A stretch of 10,036 nt of DNA from the NCBI GenBank assembly GCA_011523725.1, contig WTGD01000214.1:1-10036 (forward strand), written 5' to 3'. Shown here piece after piece: positions 1 to 5,522 of this stretch (its first letter is position 1; the number at the start of each line of letters is the position of its first letter). Both the position numbers and the translations under genes were made by a program. This DNA is from Nitrospinota bacterium. GTDB lineage: Bacteria > UBA8248. The notes beneath the pieces were generated by a model that worked only from the letters and a program-made list of their open reading frames with translations, searched no databases and was not told the origin of the DNA.

Positions 1-147
1 GGGAGTCGAAGAGGCCGAGCGGTTTGTGCGAAGGCCGATTCGGTGGGGGGTAAAATGCGCTTTCTAGCCACTCCGGCTTATACCCCCCACCGGTTCGCCT
101 GCGGGCTTTGCCCTTGCCTCACCGACTCCCCCTCAAGGGGGGAGTGA
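1..147 (+). repeat. Palindromic MITE-like element, copy 1 (left end cut by window)
   Basis: This stretch matches the reverse complement of the complete element at 8082-8246 over nearly its whole length, by eye at roughly 80% identity with a single 1-bp length difference. The last 25 bases (123-147) are identical to the terminal arm of the other copy. The first nine bases (GGGAGTCGA) are the inner end of the opposite arm, so about 17 bases should lie just outside the window. An inner inverted pair, CGGTGGGGGGTA at about 41-52 and TACCCCCCACCG at about 82-93, is kept in both copies. No protein is encoded. The function is unknown; a non-autonomous transposon or a structured intergenic repeat would both fit. 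Confidence 0.8.
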
Positions 148-223
148 AATTCAAAAGCGTGCGCCTTCGGAGGTTTTTCAACAGACCCGACAAGGGGGGT
201 AGGGAGGGTGGTTTTCAGGGCAG

Positions 224-247
224 GGGGAGGACACGCAGGTCCTCCCC
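224..247. repeat. Perfect intergenic hairpin (9-bp stem, 6-nt loop)
   Basis: GGGGAGGAC (224-232) and GTCCTCCCC (239-247) are perfect reverse complements around the loop ACGCAG. Neither strand has a T-run after the stem, so it is a poor terminator. Loop length and loop ending resemble those of the hairpins at 1048-1069 and 1231-1256, suggesting a shared repeat type. Confidence 0.6.
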
Positions 248-280
248 GACAGGTGAGAAAACCATCGCTTCTTTCACGCA

Positions 281-309
281 AAAGAAAACCCCGGCGGCGC
301 GCGCCGGGG
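281..309 (-). terminator. Rho-independent terminator of the cytochrome c' gene
   Basis: On the minus strand, CCCCGGC, a 7-nt loop and GCCGGGG (303-309 pairing with 289-295) are followed at once by TTTTCTTT (288-281). The hairpin lies about 26 bases past the stop codon of the minus-strand gene ending at 335. A GC-rich stem plus T-tract in the right orientation makes this a convincing intrinsic terminator. Confidence 0.85.
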
Positions 310-334
310 CTTCCCTGTATCTATTTGAGCGCCG

Positions 335-850
335 CTATCTTTTCTTCTTCTTGCGGAACGACTTGTGGCATGCGCCGCATTGTCTGCCGATGAGGCCCAC
401 CGCCTTCTTGATGGCCGCAGGCCCTCCCTTGTAGTGAATTTGCGCGAGGACGGCGGCGTTCGCGGCAAGGCCGTCCGCGATGAGGTTGAATTTCCCCTTG
501 TCCTTCCAGATGGCGGTGGTCGAAGTCGTCTTGCCCGCCAGGGTGTTCTTCTGGAACGCCTTTTTGATCTTCGAAGCCTTCTTGTACATGTCGCCCGCGG
601 CCTGGCGCACCTGCTCCTGGACCACCCAGCCGCTGCCCTGCTTCATCGCGGTTCTCAAGCGCTTCATGTCGGCGCCGATGCCGCGCATGAGCTTCTTGCG
701 CGCCGTGACGGCGGGGTCCTCGCCGCCCTTCATCATCTTTTTCTTGCCCATCATCTTCTTGTCCATCATCCCCTCGCCCGCGCAGCCCGCGATGAGCGCG
801 CCCGACATCATCAGGACGGCCAGGCTGAAGAAAACGTCTCGTTTTTTCAT
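335..850 (-). CDS. Cytochrome c'-like monoheme lipoprotein
   Basis: The 171-residue product begins with a basic n-region and hydrophobic core ending in the lipobox LIAGC, so Cys23 should be lipidated after export. A Met/Lys-rich linker follows (28-41, six Met and six Lys). The rest is predicted helical and ends with one heme site, CGACH (Cys158, Cys161, His162), close to the C-terminus and followed by KSFR. A single CxxCH at the end of a helical domain is the hallmark of the cytochrome c' four-helix bundle family, which has an open distal heme face and often binds NO. The mature length of about 149 residues is slightly above the family's usual 125-135. The tail RKKKKR is strongly basic. The frame stays open upstream to 973, but the start at 850 is preferred because it has a strong SD and begins directly with the signal peptide. 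It is a single-gene unit with its own terminator. The family call is firm; the specific role is unknown. Confidence 0.85.
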   Translation of the reverse strand: MKKRDVFFSLAVLMMSGALIAGCAGEGMMDKKMMGKKKMMKGGEDPAVTARKKLMRGIGADMKRLRTAMKQGSGWVVQEQVRQAAGDMYKKASKIKKAFQKNTLAGKTTSTTAIWKDKGKFNLIADGLAANAAVLAQIHYKGGPAAIKKAVGLIGRQCGACHKSFRKKKKR

Positions 851-857
851 GACCGGA

Positions 858-865
858 TTTCCTCC
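858..865 (-). promoter_or_regulatory. Ribosome binding site fixing the start of the cytochrome c' gene
   Basis: On the minus strand GGAGGAAA precedes the ATG at 850-848 by about 7-10 bases. This supports that start over the in-frame upstream ATGs at 934, 958 and 973, which would put a long non-signal extension ahead of the lipoprotein signal. Confidence 0.75.
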
Positions 866-1001
866 ACAAAATCTAACGAAAAAGACAAACAGGCGGACCT
901 GTATCAAACCCTCGTAAACCTGAAAACGAACCATGGGCGGTGGTTTACCCGACTTCATTGCGTATGACCGCATGTTAGCCCAAAAGAGGCGAAGCGGCCA
1001 G

Positions 1002-1025
1002 CCCCCGGAAAAGGGGGGAGTGAAA
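1002..1025 (+). repeat. Solo arm related to the 165-bp palindromic element
   Basis: CCCCCGGAAAAGGGGGGAGTG followed by AAAT matches the terminal arm of the element at 123-149. The stretch AAGGGGGGAGTGAAAT is identical in both places. No second arm or inner part of the element is present nearby, so this is a remnant or a solo end. Confidence 0.6.
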
Positions 1026-1047
1026 TCACAATCTGGCGGTTTCGTAG

Positions 1048-1069
1048 GGACAACCCCCTGTGGTTGTCC
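1048..1069. repeat. Intergenic hairpin preceded by GTAGG
   Basis: GGACAACC (1048-1055) and GGTTGTCC (1062-1069) form a perfect 8-bp stem around the loop CCCTGT, and GTAGG stands just before the stem. On the opposite strand, the hairpin at 1231-1256 shows the same GTAGGGACA lead, a nearly identical loop (CCCCGT) and a stem changed at two base pairs in a compensating way. Confidence 0.65.
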
Positions 1070-1109
1070 TGACGGGGGATTCCTTCCAATTCAAGTCGAG
1101 ATTACTCAC

Positions 1110-1137
1110 CGTCATTCCGGCGCATGCCGGAATGACG
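1110..1137. repeat. Perfect 12-bp palindromic repeat (CGTCATTCCGGC type)
   Basis: CGTCATTCCGGC (1110-1121) is perfectly complementary to GCCGGAATGACG (1126-1137), with GCAT as loop. The left arm occurs again alone at 2603-2614, which shows it is a dispersed repeat. Sequences of this type are widespread intergenic repeats in bacterial genomes. Confidence 0.8.
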
Positions 1138-1211
1138 ATCAAAAACGCATTCACCCGTAGCAGAGCGTCGAACTTCCTGAAGAGGGGAGTTCGACTTATG
1201 GCCGCTCTGCC

Positions 1212-1256
1212 CCCTGTGGCTGCGCTTCACAGGGACAGGCACGGGGGCCTGTCCCT
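1212..1256. repeat. Two overlapping hairpins, mutually exclusive in part
   Basis: AGGGACAGGC (1231-1240) pairs perfectly with GCCTGTCCCT (1247-1256) around the loop ACGGGG, a 10-bp stem. An overlapping weaker hairpin pairs CCCTGTG (1212-1218) with CACAGGG (1228-1234), so the two compete for bases 1231-1234. The stronger hairpin belongs to the same type as 1048-1069 when read on the minus strand. Confidence 0.65.
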
Positions 1257-1484
1257 ACAAACCCTGTATGGATTGCGCCTTTACCCCCGCAACCCTCCGG
1301 ACGGCGTTGATCCCGAGGGCCATTTATGAAACTTTGGGGTATCCCGAAGGATGAAAGGTGTCTTGCTTACAATTCCGGCGAAGGCCGGCCGGAGAAGGAG
1401 GCATGAGAGACGCCGCATCTTCGGCGTGAAATCCTGAATTCATTTGCCGCCGGGCGGGCGGCCCCATTCGCGAAAGGAGTGGAC

Positions 1485-1778
1485 ATGAGCGCATACGTGG
1501 TCGGACACATCACCGTCAAGGACGAAGAGGGATTCAACAACTACGCCGAGCAGGGACTCGCGATCGTCGCCTCCGTCGGGGGCGAGGTGGCGGCGAGCGG
1601 ACAGCTCGTAAAAGTCCTCACCGGCGAGCACGACAGGCAGATGTTCGTCCTCCTGAAGTTTCCCGACCAGGCGGCTGTGGAGAGCTGGTATTACTCCGAC
1701 GGCTACCAGGCCCTCATTCCCGGCCGCAACGAGGCGGTGGACATCACGTTCATCTCCTATGACGAGCCGGAGGAATAG
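1485..1778 (+). CDS. DUF1330 family protein
   Basis: The product is a 97-residue acidic protein without signal peptide or membrane segment, so probably cytoplasmic. The opening pattern MSAYVVGHITVKD, the middle LVKVLTGEHDRQMFVLLKF and the later AVESWYYSDGYQALIPGR are typical of DUF1330, small dimeric alpha+beta proteins related to the ferredoxin-like (dimeric alpha-beta barrel) superfamily; their reaction is not established. The length is normal for the family. I chose the ATG at 1485 because AGGAG (1475-1479) lies five bases upstream; a GTG at 1479 overlaps that SD and is unlikely. The gene is followed by a hairpin at 1793-1817 and then by a metallo-hydrolase-like gene on the same strand 118 bases away. 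Nothing nearby reveals a substrate. Confidence 0.88.
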   Translation: MSAYVVGHITVKDEEGFNNYAEQGLAIVASVGGEVAASGQLVKVLTGEHDRQMFVLLKFPDQAAVESWYYSDGYQALIPGRNEAVDITFISYDEPEE

Positions 1779-1792
1779 GCGTTCACCGGGGG

Positions 1793-1820
1793 AGCGGGCG
1801 GTGCGCCCACGCCCGCTTCT
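1793..1820 (+). terminator. Possible terminator after the DUF1330 gene
   Basis: AGCGGGCG (1793-1800) pairs perfectly with CGCCCGCT (1810-1817) around a 9-nt loop, 14 bases after the stop codon. Only TCT follows the stem, so the U-tract is weak. It may act as a partial terminator or an mRNA 3' stabiliser between the two plus-strand genes. Confidence 0.4.
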
Positions 1821-1896
1821 TGCGTCCAGCCGTGAATACGCGCCCCCTGCGCCGCAGTCATGAGGATTTCCGCTTACAGAACGAAGGACGAAAAGC

Positions 1897-2526
1897 ATGA
1901 AGCGTCTTTATCCCGACCTGTGGCAGACGGCCGAGGAGAAGCAGTTCGGCGTCCTGACCGTTCACGCCTATCTGCTCGATCGCCCGGGTGGAAACGTCCT
2001 CTTCTATAATCCGAGGAGCACAGGCGATTTCGATGAAATTGCCGCTCTGGGTGGAATCGCGCACCACTGCCTGAGCCATTGTCACGAGGTGGATGAGTCG
2101 CTCGCAGACGTGGCCGGGCGTTTTGATTCCAAACTTTGCTGCCACGCGCTCGTGGAACCTTATCTGCCCGAGGCGGTTTCGGCCGAAGTGCTTTTTCGCT
2201 CTCCTCCGCACGAGTTTCTGGGCGGCGACATGGAGGTAATCCATACGCCGGGCCACACGAATAACAGCGTTTGTTACCGCTACCACTCGCCCCACGGCAA
2301 GACGTATCTCTTCACCGGAGACGCGATCTATCTCGACGGCGGAGAGTGGAAGACCATCGTCGTCGCAGACGACGGGGGCGATGAAGCGGAACTCGCAGGC
2401 AGCCTCAAAGCCCTCAGGGAACTGGAAGTGGACGTCGTGATATGCAGCGTCTCGGTAGGCGAGATGCGAATCGTGGAAGTCACGCCCCCTGAATGGCGAA
2501 GCATCATCGACGGCTTGGCGGGGTAG
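1897..2526 (+). CDS. Metallo-beta-lactamase-fold hydrolase-like protein with atypical metal site
   Basis: The 209-residue product lacks a signal peptide and shows the order of a metallo-beta-lactamase fold. It has a beta-rich start with VHAYLL (22-27), an HCHEVD segment (61-66) where the family has HxHxDH, a candidate ligand His83, HTPGHT (116-121), and FTGDAIY (139-145) carrying the bridging Asp142. Two usual features are missing or changed: the DH pair of the first motif is replaced by VDE, and no histidine stands at the usual C-terminal position, where ICSVSVGE (182-189) is found. It may bind metal differently, bind one metal, or be non-catalytic. AAGGA (1884-1888) precedes the ATG by eight bases. 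The fold call is solid. The substrate is unknown; glyoxalase II-like or lactonase-like activity would be a guess. Confidence 0.8.
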   Translation: MKRLYPDLWQTAEEKQFGVLTVHAYLLDRPGGNVLFYNPRSTGDFDEIAALGGIAHHCLSHCHEVDESLADVAGRFDSKLCCHALVEPYLPEAVSAEVLFRSPPHEFLGGDMEVIHTPGHTNNSVCYRYHSPHGKTYLFTGDAIYLDGGEWKTIVVADDGGDEAELAGSLKALRELEVDVVICSVSVGEMRIVEVTPPEWRSIIDGLAG

Positions 2527-2602
2527 GGGGCAATTTGGTCTAAAGAGGGGTTGTCAAAAAAAATCTTGCGGGTCGGGCATCCCGAACTTCGGAATTCGTT
2601 AC

Positions 2603-2614
2603 CGTCATTCCGGC
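2603..2614 (+). repeat. Isolated half of the CGTCATTCCGGC palindrome
   Basis: CGTCATTCCGGC is identical to the left arm of the palindrome at 1110-1137, but it is followed by CAATGTGGG instead of the complementary arm. It therefore looks like a decayed or interrupted repeat in the convergent gap 2527-2692. Confidence 0.55.
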
Positions 2615-2646
2615 CAATGTGGGAGGGCTGTCGCACGGAAGGTAGT

Positions 2647-2668
2647 GGGCCGTTCCTGTGAACGGCCC
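2647..2668. repeat. Perfect hairpin between convergent genes
   Basis: GGGCCGTTC (2647-2655) and GAACGGCCC (2660-2668) form a 9-bp stem with a CTGT loop. It lies in the 166-bp gap between the plus-strand hydrolase-like gene and the 3' end of the minus-strand bc operon. No T-run follows on either strand, so it may be a bidirectional barrier or mRNA-end stabiliser rather than a canonical terminator. On the minus strand it is preceded by GTAGGGATA, like the other GTAGGGA-led hairpins in the window. Confidence 0.6.
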
Positions 2669-2692
2669 AAGGCCGCGGCTTATCCCTACAGG

Positions 2693-3511
2693 CTATTTTT
2701 TCCCGGCGGTGGCCGGTCTGGGCGCGGCCAGCGCCAGGGCGGAAGGCGCCCTGCGCAGGCTCAGCATGTAGACCGTGAGCGCTTCAAGATCCTCAGGCTT
2801 CAAATGGCCGTAGGCGGGCATGGCGGAGCCGGGAGAGGTCTTTTGCGGGAACTTGAAGTGTTCGATGTGCCACTTCGGGTCCTTCCGGCGCTCGCCCGCG
2901 AAGGTCAGGTCGGGCCCGACGACCCCGCCGGCGCCCCTGATCTTGTGGCAGGCGAGACAGCCGTTCATCAGATAAAGCAGCTTTCCCCTCTGGATGAGGG
3001 GGGCGTCCTTCAGGGCGCCCGCGTGGCACGGGCCGCAGCTGGCCTGAATGAACCCGCCCCGCAGCAGCGGCTCCTCCCAGAAGGCGACTTCACCGTGGGC
3101 GTCCTGGACGCTCGTCGCCCGCCCCTGTCCCTGGTGGCACACGGTGCAGCCGAACTGCTCGAAGGGGTGCGGCGGGATGGTGGGATGTCTGGCGAAAGGC
3201 TGGTCGGCGTCCTTGAACGCCGGGTGCTCGACGCCCCGGTGGCACATGACGCACCTGTCCACGCGCTCGCCGCCGGCCACGATGATCTGCTCGAACTGAT
3301 CCCCGCCCGCCAGGGCGGCCTTGCGCTCCTCCCCGGTTCCGGCTCTTGCGAAGAGCATCTCGCGGAACGTCCGCTGGTAGCCCCGCCATTCGCGGTCGTA
3401 ATCCTTCCAGACGGAGAGCAGGAAAAAGAGCGCCGCGCATACGCTCAGGACGGCGAAGGCGACCACCCACCCGAACGGCACAAATGAATTATTCTGATTT
3501 GAATTCGCCAT
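2693..3511 (-). CDS. Membrane-anchored tetraheme cytochrome c of the bc complex
   Basis: The 272-residue product has one N-terminal transmembrane helix (about 12-34) and then a periplasmic part with four CxxCH heme sites: CVMCH (87-91), CTVCH (122-126), CGPCH (159-163) and CLACH (185-189). The last site starts a class I cytochrome c domain with AGGVVGPDL (194-202), a likely Met231 axial ligand in SAMPAYG, and a closing LEALTVYMLSL helix. The first three hemes sit in a short-spaced region resembling multiheme cytochromes. It is the last gene of the operon, 12 bases after the cytochrome b stop. Its position suggests it replaces cytochrome c1/f as electron acceptor from the Rieske protein (inference). 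The start at 3511 gives an anchor helix right after a short polar N-terminus; the SD (GGCGGA) is weak. No CcmI/NrfA-type motif is seen. Confidence 0.9.
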   Translation of the reverse strand: MANSNQNNSFVPFGWVVAFAVLSVCAALFFLLSVWKDYDREWRGYQRTFREMLFARAGTGEERKAALAGGDQFEQIIVAGGERVDRCVMCHRGVEHPAFKDADQPFARHPTIPPHPFEQFGCTVCHQGQGRATSVQDAHGEVAFWEEPLLRGGFIQASCGPCHAGALKDAPLIQRGKLLYLMNGCLACHKIRGAGGVVGPDLTFAGERRKDPKWHIEHFKFPQKTSPGSAMPAYGHLKPEDLEALTVYMLSLRRAPSALALAAPRPATAGKK

Positions 3512-3523
3512 TCGTCATCCGCC

Positions 3524-5020
3524 TCAGTGCAGACCCGTCGCCTGCCACGGCCATACCCAGGCCCAGTTGGCGCCGCGGAAGTAAAGCCCGATCAACGTGT
3601 AGATCAAATAAGACGTCAGAAAATACGAATAGAGAGCCAGCGCCCCCATCCGGCTCGACCCCGTCCGCCGCCAGGTGTAGAGCGACCCGGCGGCGAAGAG
3701 GGCAATCAGTATCGTCCCCGGGTTCAGGAGGTCGACCCAGATTTGCGAAGCGCCCGGAACCAGTATCCGCACCGCGTAGTGCTCGTTCAGCCAGGTCAGG
3801 ACGAGGACGACCGGGATGACCGCCACGACCGACCAGAGCGTAATGCGCCGGCCCTGGGCCGAGGTGAACCACGCGCCCTGGCCCTCGGGGTTGCGGTCGA
3901 TGTAGGGAATGGTCATGAGGCCGATGATCGCGGCGGCGGGAACGATGACGCCTCCCGCCAGGGCGGAATAGCTCACGATTTCCTGAAGCCCGAGGAAGTA
4001 CCAGGGCGCCTTGGCGGGGTTGGGCGGATGGTCCGGATTGGCCAGCTCCTCCAGGGGTGCATCGAAAAAGTAGGCGACGGCGGAGAGGACGGCCACGACC
4101 CCCACGAAGACGACCAGCATCCGGAAGACCGTGTGCGGCCAGCTCATGACCTCCTCTTCGGGAGCCTGGGCGTCCACCATGGGCGTCTTGCCCTCGGCCA
4201 GTTCCACGAGCATGTACGTCTTGTGCGGCGAAAATGCCGCCGCCTCGCCCTGGGCGGCCTCGGCGGGCGGCGCGGGCGGCCGGGAGAGGCCGCCGTCCTT
4301 GCGGATCCGCCAGAAATGCACACCCATGAGTATCATCATGATCCCCGGCAGGACGATGACGTGCATGACGTAGAACCGGATCAGCGCGTTCTGCCCCACC
4401 GTATCGCCCCCGAGCATCAGCGTGCGGATGTACTCTCCCACCAGCGGCGGGTAGCTGGCGATGCTGGAGCCTACGGTGATGGCCCAGTAGGCGAGCTGAT
4501 CCCAGGGGAGGAGGTAGCCCGTGAAGCTCATCATCAGGGTCGCCCCCCAGAGGAGTACCCCGATGACCCAGTTGAACTCGCGCGGCGCCTTGTAGCTGGC
4601 CGTGTAGAACACCCGGCACATGTGCAGGAAGACGACGGCGACCATCGCGTGGGCGGCCCAGCGATGGAGGTTCCGCAGGACGACGCCGTAGGAGACGACG
4701 AACTGCAGGTCCTTCATGTCGCTGTAGGCGCGCTCGGTCGAGGGGACGTAGAAGAACATGAGCAGGGAGCCGGTGCCCAGAAGGATCACGAAGAGGAACA
4801 GGGAGATGATGCCGAGCCCCCAGGTGTAGGTGGGCTTCAGGCTGTGAACGTGCGTCCGTGCGGGAAGGACGTGCAGGAAGAAATTCGAGAACATGACGGC
4901 GGCGCGATCCAGATCGTTGTCCGGGTAGCCCCGGCGGAAGATCGAGCGGACCACGCGGTTGTCCGTGAGCCACGATGCGGCTTTCTTGCGCCCTGTTTCC
5001 CTGGGGGATTCGGTGACCAT
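3524..5020 (-). CDS. Cytochrome b (b6/subunit IV fused type) of a bc complex
   Basis: The 498-residue integral membrane protein carries the quinol-oxidising core. The N-terminal half has four main helices with heme-ligand pairs His119/His133 and His220/His235. The second pair is spaced 15 residues apart, as in cytochrome b6 rather than mitochondrial-type cytochrome b. A GYLLPWDQLAYW segment (168-179) follows helix C. After a charged linker (about 240-295), a subunit IV-like half starts with SWPHTVF and NPDHPPNPAKAPWYFLGLQE (328-347). The Qo-site PEWY motif is APWY here (338-341). Two or three extra C-terminal helices (to about 482) extend beyond a minimal b6/IV pair. No cysteine occurs in the first 90 residues, so the covalent heme ci of b6f is not evident. 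The ATG at 5020 is nine bases after the Rieske stop and lacks a good SD, so translation is probably coupled. Confidence 0.93.
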   Translation of the reverse strand: MVTESPRETGRKKAASWLTDNRVVRSIFRRGYPDNDLDRAAVMFSNFFLHVLPARTHVHSLKPTYTWGLGIISLFLFVILLGTGSLLMFFYVPSTERAYSDMKDLQFVVSYGVVLRNLHRWAAHAMVAVVFLHMCRVFYTASYKAPREFNWVIGVLLWGATLMMSFTGYLLPWDQLAYWAITVGSSIASYPPLVGEYIRTLMLGGDTVGQNALIRFYVMHVIVLPGIMMILMGVHFWRIRKDGGLSRPPAPPAEAAQGEAAAFSPHKTYMLVELAEGKTPMVDAQAPEEEVMSWPHTVFRMLVVFVGVVAVLSAVAYFFDAPLEELANPDHPPNPAKAPWYFLGLQEIVSYSALAGGVIVPAAAIIGLMTIPYIDRNPEGQGAWFTSAQGRRITLWSVVAVIPVVLVLTWLNEHYAVRILVPGASQIWVDLLNPGTILIALFAAGSLYTWRRTGSSRMGALALYSYFLTSYLIYTLIGLYFRGANWAWVWPWQATGLH

Positions 5021-5029
5021 GATAACGGC

Positions 5030-5521
5030 TCAGATCTTGAAGTGCTCGGACGGGGCGACGACCTTGCGCGTATCGACCACGACGCGGCCGTCCGGCGATT
5101 TCGTTACGCGGAAGAAGTCGAGTCCCCGGGGCGCAGGCCCCCCGAGCACCTGTCCCCGCCCGTCGAAAGTGCTGCCGTGGCACGGGCACCGCGCCCTCAG
5201 GATATCCGGAGACGCGCCGGGCGCCCCGACGAAGGGGCTGATAACGCAGCGAAGATGCGGGCAGACGGCGGTACAGGCCCGGAACCCGTCCTTCTCGCGG
5301 AAAAGAACGATTTTCTTGTCGGCGAAAAACGTGATGGACCCCACGAGGTACTTCTCCACGGAGTCGAGCTTCAGAACCGACTCGCCCTCATACACGACGT
5401 TGGGGAACAGGAACCGGACGTTGGCGAGAACGGGCCCCAGCAGGGATATCAGGAAAGAAACCCAGCCGAGACCCAGCAGCATCCGGCGCCGGGGGGTCTG
5501 TTCATCCAGGCTCGCGCTCAC
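5030..5521 (-). CDS. Rieske [2Fe-2S] iron-sulfur protein
   Basis: The 163-residue product has an N-terminal signal-anchor: RRRMLL (11-16), a twin-arginine-like motif, then a hydrophobic stretch to about 39. The Rieske fold follows, with the cluster-binding boxes CPHLRC (87-92, ligands Cys87 and His89) and CPCHGS (112-117, ligands Cys112 and His115). Cys92 and Cys114 form the disulfide expected in quinol-oxidising Rieske proteins. The first box has Pro where many bc1 proteins have Thr (CTHLGC). In the complex it accepts the first electron from quinol at the Qo site and passes it to the cytochrome c subunit. The start is GTG at 5521, one base after the flavoprotein stop, supported by GGAGG nine bases upstream. 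It is flanked by the flavoprotein and cytochrome b genes of the same operon. Confidence 0.94.
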   Translation of the reverse strand: MSASLDEQTPRRRMLLGLGWVSFLISLLGPVLANVRFLFPNVVYEGESVLKLDSVEKYLVGSITFFADKKIVLFREKDGFRACTAVCPHLRCVISPFVGAPGASPDILRARCPCHGSTFDGRGQVLGGPAPRGLDFFRVTKSPDGRVVVDTRKVVAPSEHFKI

Positions 5522-5522
5522 C

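Larger units (their letters stand above)
851..1484. other. 634-bp gene-free region rich in palindromic repeats
   Basis: No convincing gene is seen on either strand. The open frames at 933-1160 and 1060-1329 run through repeats and have no family-like sequence. The region holds a solo element arm (1002-1025), hairpins at 1048-1069, 1110-1137 and 1212-1256, a CCGGC/GCCGG palindrome at about 1375-1388, and a small hairpin at 1410-1427. It should contain the divergent promoters for the genes starting at 850 and 1485, but I found no clear -35/-10 pair. Confidence 0.6.

Noticed and set aside
933..1329. Two short plus-strand frames (933-1160 and 1060-1329)
   Set aside because: They run through palindromic repeats, have no plausible SD and look like translated repeat sequence.
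2645..3487. 280-codon open frame on the plus strand
   Set aside because: It overlaps the tetraheme cytochrome gene in antisense; the cytochrome with four heme motifs is clearly the real gene.
3489..5189. 566-codon minus-strand open frame
   Set aside because: It overlaps cytochrome b in another frame and has Arg/Pro/Gly-rich sequence without membrane helices.
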